From Anaerolineae bacterium (GTDB lineage: Bacteria; Chloroflexota; Anaerolineae; Anaerolineales; Villigracilaceae), in assembly GCA_003158885.1 (NCBI GenBank), contig PMLN01000400.1, positions 1 through 7,187 on the forward strand: a stretch of 7,187 bases of DNA, written 5' to 3'. Positions within the stretch are counted from its first letter, which is position 1, and every line of letters starts with the position of its first letter. Positions 4,600-7,187 of this stretch are shown piece after piece. Position numbers and translations under genes: made by a program. The notes beneath the pieces were generated by a model. That model did not search any database. It was not told where the DNA came from and worked only from the letters and a program-made list of their open reading frames with translations.

Positions 4600-7080
4600 A
4601 TGCGCCGCTCGATCCATCATTCCTTTTCCATCAAGAAAAAACTTAGACTCTTCCTGCTGGCGGGCATAACGACGCTAGCGGCCGGGCTGCTGGTGTACGT
4701 ATTTTGGGATTTACCGTCGCTTAATTCCCTGCCTGCAAACTTGGAGACGCCCAGCATTCGCATCACGGATCGGGATGGACGCCTGCTCTACGACATCCTG
4801 CCGCAGGCAGGCGGACGCCATGCCGTGTTGTCCTTCGACAACATCCCGACCTGCATGAAAGAGGCCACCATCTCGGTCGAGGATAAAAACTTCTACACCA
4901 ATCCTGGCATCGACCTGAGAGGCATCCTGCGGGCGCTGTGGATTGATCTGCGCGGCGGCGAGGCGCTGGCCGGAGGCAGTACCATCACACAGCAAGTGGC
5001 GCGCACTTTGCTGTTGAACCAGAACGAACGCTACGAACGCAGCCTGCGCCGCAAACTACGCGAAACCGTCCTGGCCTGGGAATTAACACAGAAATTTTCA
5101 AAGAACGACATTCTGGCCTTGTACCTCAACCAGGTCAACTATGGAGGCATGGCCTACGGCGTGGAAGCCGCGGCAGAGACTTACTTCGGCAAATCCGCCG
5201 GCGATCTGATCCTGCCGGAATGTGCCCTGCTGGCCGGATTGCCGCAAGCGCCGGGGGTTTACGATCCGTTCACGAACCCCGACCTGGCCAAGCAGCGCCA
5301 ACAAATCGTGTTGGGTTTGATGGAAACAAACGGGTACATTACCGGCGAGCAGCGCCTCGCAGCGCAGGCCGCGCCGCTCAGCTACAACCCAGCCCCCTAC
5401 CCGATCGAAGCGCCGCACTTCGTATGGCTGATCAAAGACCAGCTCGAGGCGCTCTTCGCGTCAGGGAGATTGAATCCAAACCAAAGCCTGGTGGTGCGCA
5501 CCACGCTGGATCTCAATGACCAGCACACGGCGGAACAGATCATGGCGCGCCGCCTCCAGGCCTTCAAGCCCAAAGCCGGAGAGATCAACCACAATGTCAA
5601 CAACGCCGCCATGGTGATCCTCGACCCGCATAACGGGGAAATCCTGGCGCTGGTCGGAAGCGCGGATTATTTCGATGCGTCCATTGACGGCGCGCTGGAT
5701 ATGGCCACCTCGCCGCGCCAGACCGGCTCGGCCTTCAAGCCGTTCATTTACGCACAGGCGCTGGACCCGAACCAGCCGGACCCGTGGACGGCCGCGACTT
5801 CGATCCTGGATGTAACCACCACGTTCATCACGCATGACGGCCAGCCTTATACGCCGCAAGATTACGACGGCCGCCAGCACGGGCCCGTTTCGGTGCGTGA
5901 GGCGCTGGCCTCCTCTTTGAATATTCCGGCGGTGCAAACCCTGAAGAAGGTCGGCGTCGCAAACACCATCCAGCTTGCGGATCATCTCGGCGTCACTTCG
6001 CTCGGCGATCCGGAGAATTACGATCTATCGCTGGTGCTGGGCGGCGGACCCATCAGCCTGCTGCAACTCTCGACGGCCTATGTGAGCCTGGCAAACGGCG
6101 GATATTACACGGGGAATACTTCGATCCTCGATATCCGCGACGCGGACGGCCGCCTGCTCTATACACAGGCTAAAACCCCGCCCGTGCAAGTCTTCGACCC
6201 GCGCGTGACGTGGCTGCTCAGCGACATCCTGAGCGACGACCGGGCGCGCGCCATCGGCTTCGGACTCAACAGCACCTTGAAGATCGGTTACACGGCGGCA
6301 GTCAAGACCGGCACAACCACCAATTTTCACGATAACTGGACGATTGGGTATACGCCCAACCTGCTGACCGGCGTATGGGTCGGCAACAGCAATTACGAAG
6401 CGATGCAGAATGTGACGGGGGTGACGGGCGCCGCGCCGATCTGGAATGAAACGATGCGCGCCTTATTGGCAGGCAAACCTGATAAGCCGTTCGTGAGGCC
6501 GGAGGGGATGCAGCAAGTCGAAGTGTGCGATCTCTCCGGTTTACTGCCAAGCGAGGCCTGCGCGCACACGCGCCTGGAATGGTTCATCAACGGCACGCAG
6601 CCGACGCAGACCGACAGCTTCTATCAGAAGGTCTGGGTTGATGCGCTGACGAATTCGCTGGCGAACGATCTGACCCCGCCGGACAGGCGCAAAGCCATCA
6701 TTGCGTTGAACCTGCCCGTGGAAGCACAGCCGTGGGCACGCGCACAAGGTCTGCCTTTAGTGGTTGACTTCAAACAAAATACAAGCTCGCAAAATGCCAA
6801 TTCGCTCCTGTTGACCTCTCCAACCCCGAACACCACCTATCACATCACAGCCGATTTGAATCTGTCCTCTCAACAACTGGAGGTGGATGCAGATGCGAAC
6901 CAGGTTTTTTCCAAGGTCACCATTTATGTGGACGGGAACCCGCTGGCGACATTTTCAAACCCGCCGTATCAAACCTGGTGGACCTTATCGGCGGGGGATC
7001 ACAGCTTTTGGGTGGAAGGGGTGAATGTCAACGGGGAAACGGTAAAGAGCGCGGTGGTTAACATCACGGTAGTGCAGTGA
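4600..7080 (+). CDS. Bifunctional class A penicillin-binding protein, PBP1C-like
   Basis: An 826-residue peptidoglycan synthase that polymerises lipid II glycan chains and cross-links the stem peptides at the outer face of the membrane. A signal anchor is at about 15-36. The glycosyltransferase (GT51) domain, about 65-245, has the catalytic Glu94-Asp95 motif (Val-Glu-Asp-Lys-Asn-Phe-Tyr), Gly-Gly-Ser-Thr-Ile-Thr-Gln-Gln (125-132), Arg-Lys-Leu-Arg-Glu (151-155) and Ile-Leu-Ala-Leu-Tyr-Leu-Asn (171-177). The transpeptidase domain, about 330-625, has active-site Ser377-Ala-Phe-Lys380, Ser439-Leu-Asn441 and Lys569-Thr-Gly-Thr572. Cys643 and Cys654 follow. The C-terminal 735-826 segment resembles the PBP C-terminal (BiPBP_C) domain, with Val-Asp-Gly and Ala-Gly-Asp-His-Ser phrases, which favours the PBP1C type. 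One oddity is that the usual His of the first GT motif (EDxxFxxHxG) is Asn101 here. The gene follows the two-component operon in the same direction but has its own promoter candidate. A shared envelope role is inferred. Confidence 0.94.
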   Translation: MRRSIHHSFSIKKKLRLFLLAGITTLAAGLLVYVFWDLPSLNSLPANLETPSIRITDRDGRLLYDILPQAGGRHAVLSFDNIPTCMKEATISVEDKNFYTNPGIDLRGILRALWIDLRGGEALAGGSTITQQVARTLLLNQNERYERSLRRKLRETVLAWELTQKFSKNDILALYLNQVNYGGMAYGVEAAAETYFGKSAGDLILPECALLAGLPQAPGVYDPFTNPDLAKQRQQIVLGLMETNGYITGEQRLAAQAAPLSYNPAPYPIEAPHFVWLIKDQLEALFASGRLNPNQSLVVRTTLDLNDQHTAEQIMARRLQAFKPKAGEINHNVNNAAMVILDPHNGEILALVGSADYFDASIDGALDMATSPRQTGSAFKPFIYAQALDPNQPDPWTAATSILDVTTTFITHDGQPYTPQDYDGRQHGPVSVREALASSLNIPAVQTLKKVGVANTIQLADHLGVTSLGDPENYDLSLVLGGGPISLLQLSTAYVSLANGGYYTGNTSILDIRDADGRLLYTQAKTPPVQVFDPRVTWLLSDILSDDRARAIGFGLNSTLKIGYTAAVKTGTTTNFHDNWTIGYTPNLLTGVWVGNSNYEAMQNVTGVTGAAPIWNETMRALLAGKPDKPFVRPEGMQQVEVCDLSGLLPSEACAHTRLEWFINGTQPTQTDSFYQKVWVDALTNSLANDLTPPDRRKAIIALNLPVEAQPWARAQGLPLVVDFKQNTSSQNANSLLLTSPTPNTTYHITADLNLSSQQLEVDADANQVFSKVTIYVDGNPLATFSNPPYQTWWTLSAGDHSFWVEGVNVNGETVKSAVVNITVVQ

Positions 7081-7092
7081 ACCTTGCATCGT

Positions 7093-7119
7093 CCACGAAG
7101 GCCACGAAGATTCACGAAT
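7093..7119. repeat. CACGAA array with 9-10 bp spacing
   Basis: CACGAA occurs at 7094, 7103 and 7113, spaced 9 and 10 bp, with CCACGAAG units at 7093-7100 and 7102-7109. It starts 12 bp after the PBP stop codon. Its spacing is the same as in the CGGAT array after the kinase gene, although the core word differs. No stem-loop terminator is visible between the stop codon and the window end. Confidence 0.5.
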
Positions 7120-7140
7120 AAGGACAAAGAGAAAAGTATC

Positions 7141-7187
7141 CTTCAGCCTTCATCTTTCGCCCTTCATCCTTCAGCCTTCATCCTTTC
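7141..7187. repeat. Tandem array, strict 7-bp period (CTTCATC/CTTCAGC), runs off the window
   Basis: The units from 7141 are CTTCAGC, CTTCATC, TTTCGCC, CTTCATC, CTTCAGC, CTTCATC and CTTTC, with every unit in exact 7-bp register up to the last base of the window. The true length is therefore unknown. Like the 8-bp array upstream of the PBP gene, its top strand is pyrimidine-rich with very little G or A. Confidence 0.75.

Noticed and set aside
5461..5985. Minus-strand 174-codon ORF opposite the penicillin-binding protein.
   Set aside because: Arg/Val/His-rich shadow of the transpeptidase-domain coding sequence with no domain of its own.

Overview
The window looks like a piece of a Chloroflexota genome, probably from Anaerolineae or a near relative. 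This is inferred from gene content and style: a lipoprotein with a Cys-x-Pro-Pro-Cys-Trp motif, a Ser/Gly-rich LTxxQ lipoprotein, an MprA-like response regulator with its kinase, a class A penicillin-binding protein that appears to be leaderless, and spacers full of short-period degenerate repeats. There is no rRNA or other phylogenetic marker, so the assignment is tentative.

Layout. Positions 1-325 hold no convincing gene. They contain a good extended -10 promoter candidate (232-259) and a doubtful 34-codon minus-strand ORF with a Shine-Dalgarno sequence (147-251). An AT-rich orphan lipoprotein gene follows (326-1072, +). It converges on an LTxxQ-type lipoprotein gene (1260-1865, -) across a spacer carrying a period-7 tandem array (1202-1257). 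The 1866-2277 region is a divergent regulatory spacer. It holds several inverted repeats, a pair of TTGAGAA direct repeats exactly 11 bp apart with a third inverted copy, and an interspersed-type repeat. Next come an OmpR/PhoB-family response regulator (2278-2964) and a membrane histidine kinase (2964-4421), joined by a TAATG stop/start overlap. The 4422-4599 spacer is a mosaic of three repeat types ending in a -10 box, from which a bifunctional PBP1C-like peptidoglycan synthase (4600-7080) seems to be transcribed without a leader. The tail, 7081-7187, is again repeats.

How the parts may work together. The arrangement resembles the enterobacterial Cpx locus: a small envelope protein with LTxxQ motifs is transcribed divergently from an OmpR-family regulator and its kinase, and the spacer carries a plausible binding site for that regulator. 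The downstream peptidoglycan synthase fits an envelope theme but has its own promoter. A working reading is an envelope-stress two-component system with a secreted accessory or feedback lipoprotein. This comes from motifs and synteny and is not proven.

The most unusual structural feature is that every gene 3' end is followed by a degenerate tandem array with a strict short period: 7 bp at 1202-1257, 9-10 bp at 4426-4458, 8 bp at 4516-4575, 9-10 bp at 7093-7119 and 7 bp at 7141-7187. The arrays differ in sequence but share the architecture. I found no CRISPR array, tRNA, rRNA, transposase or clear intrinsic terminator.
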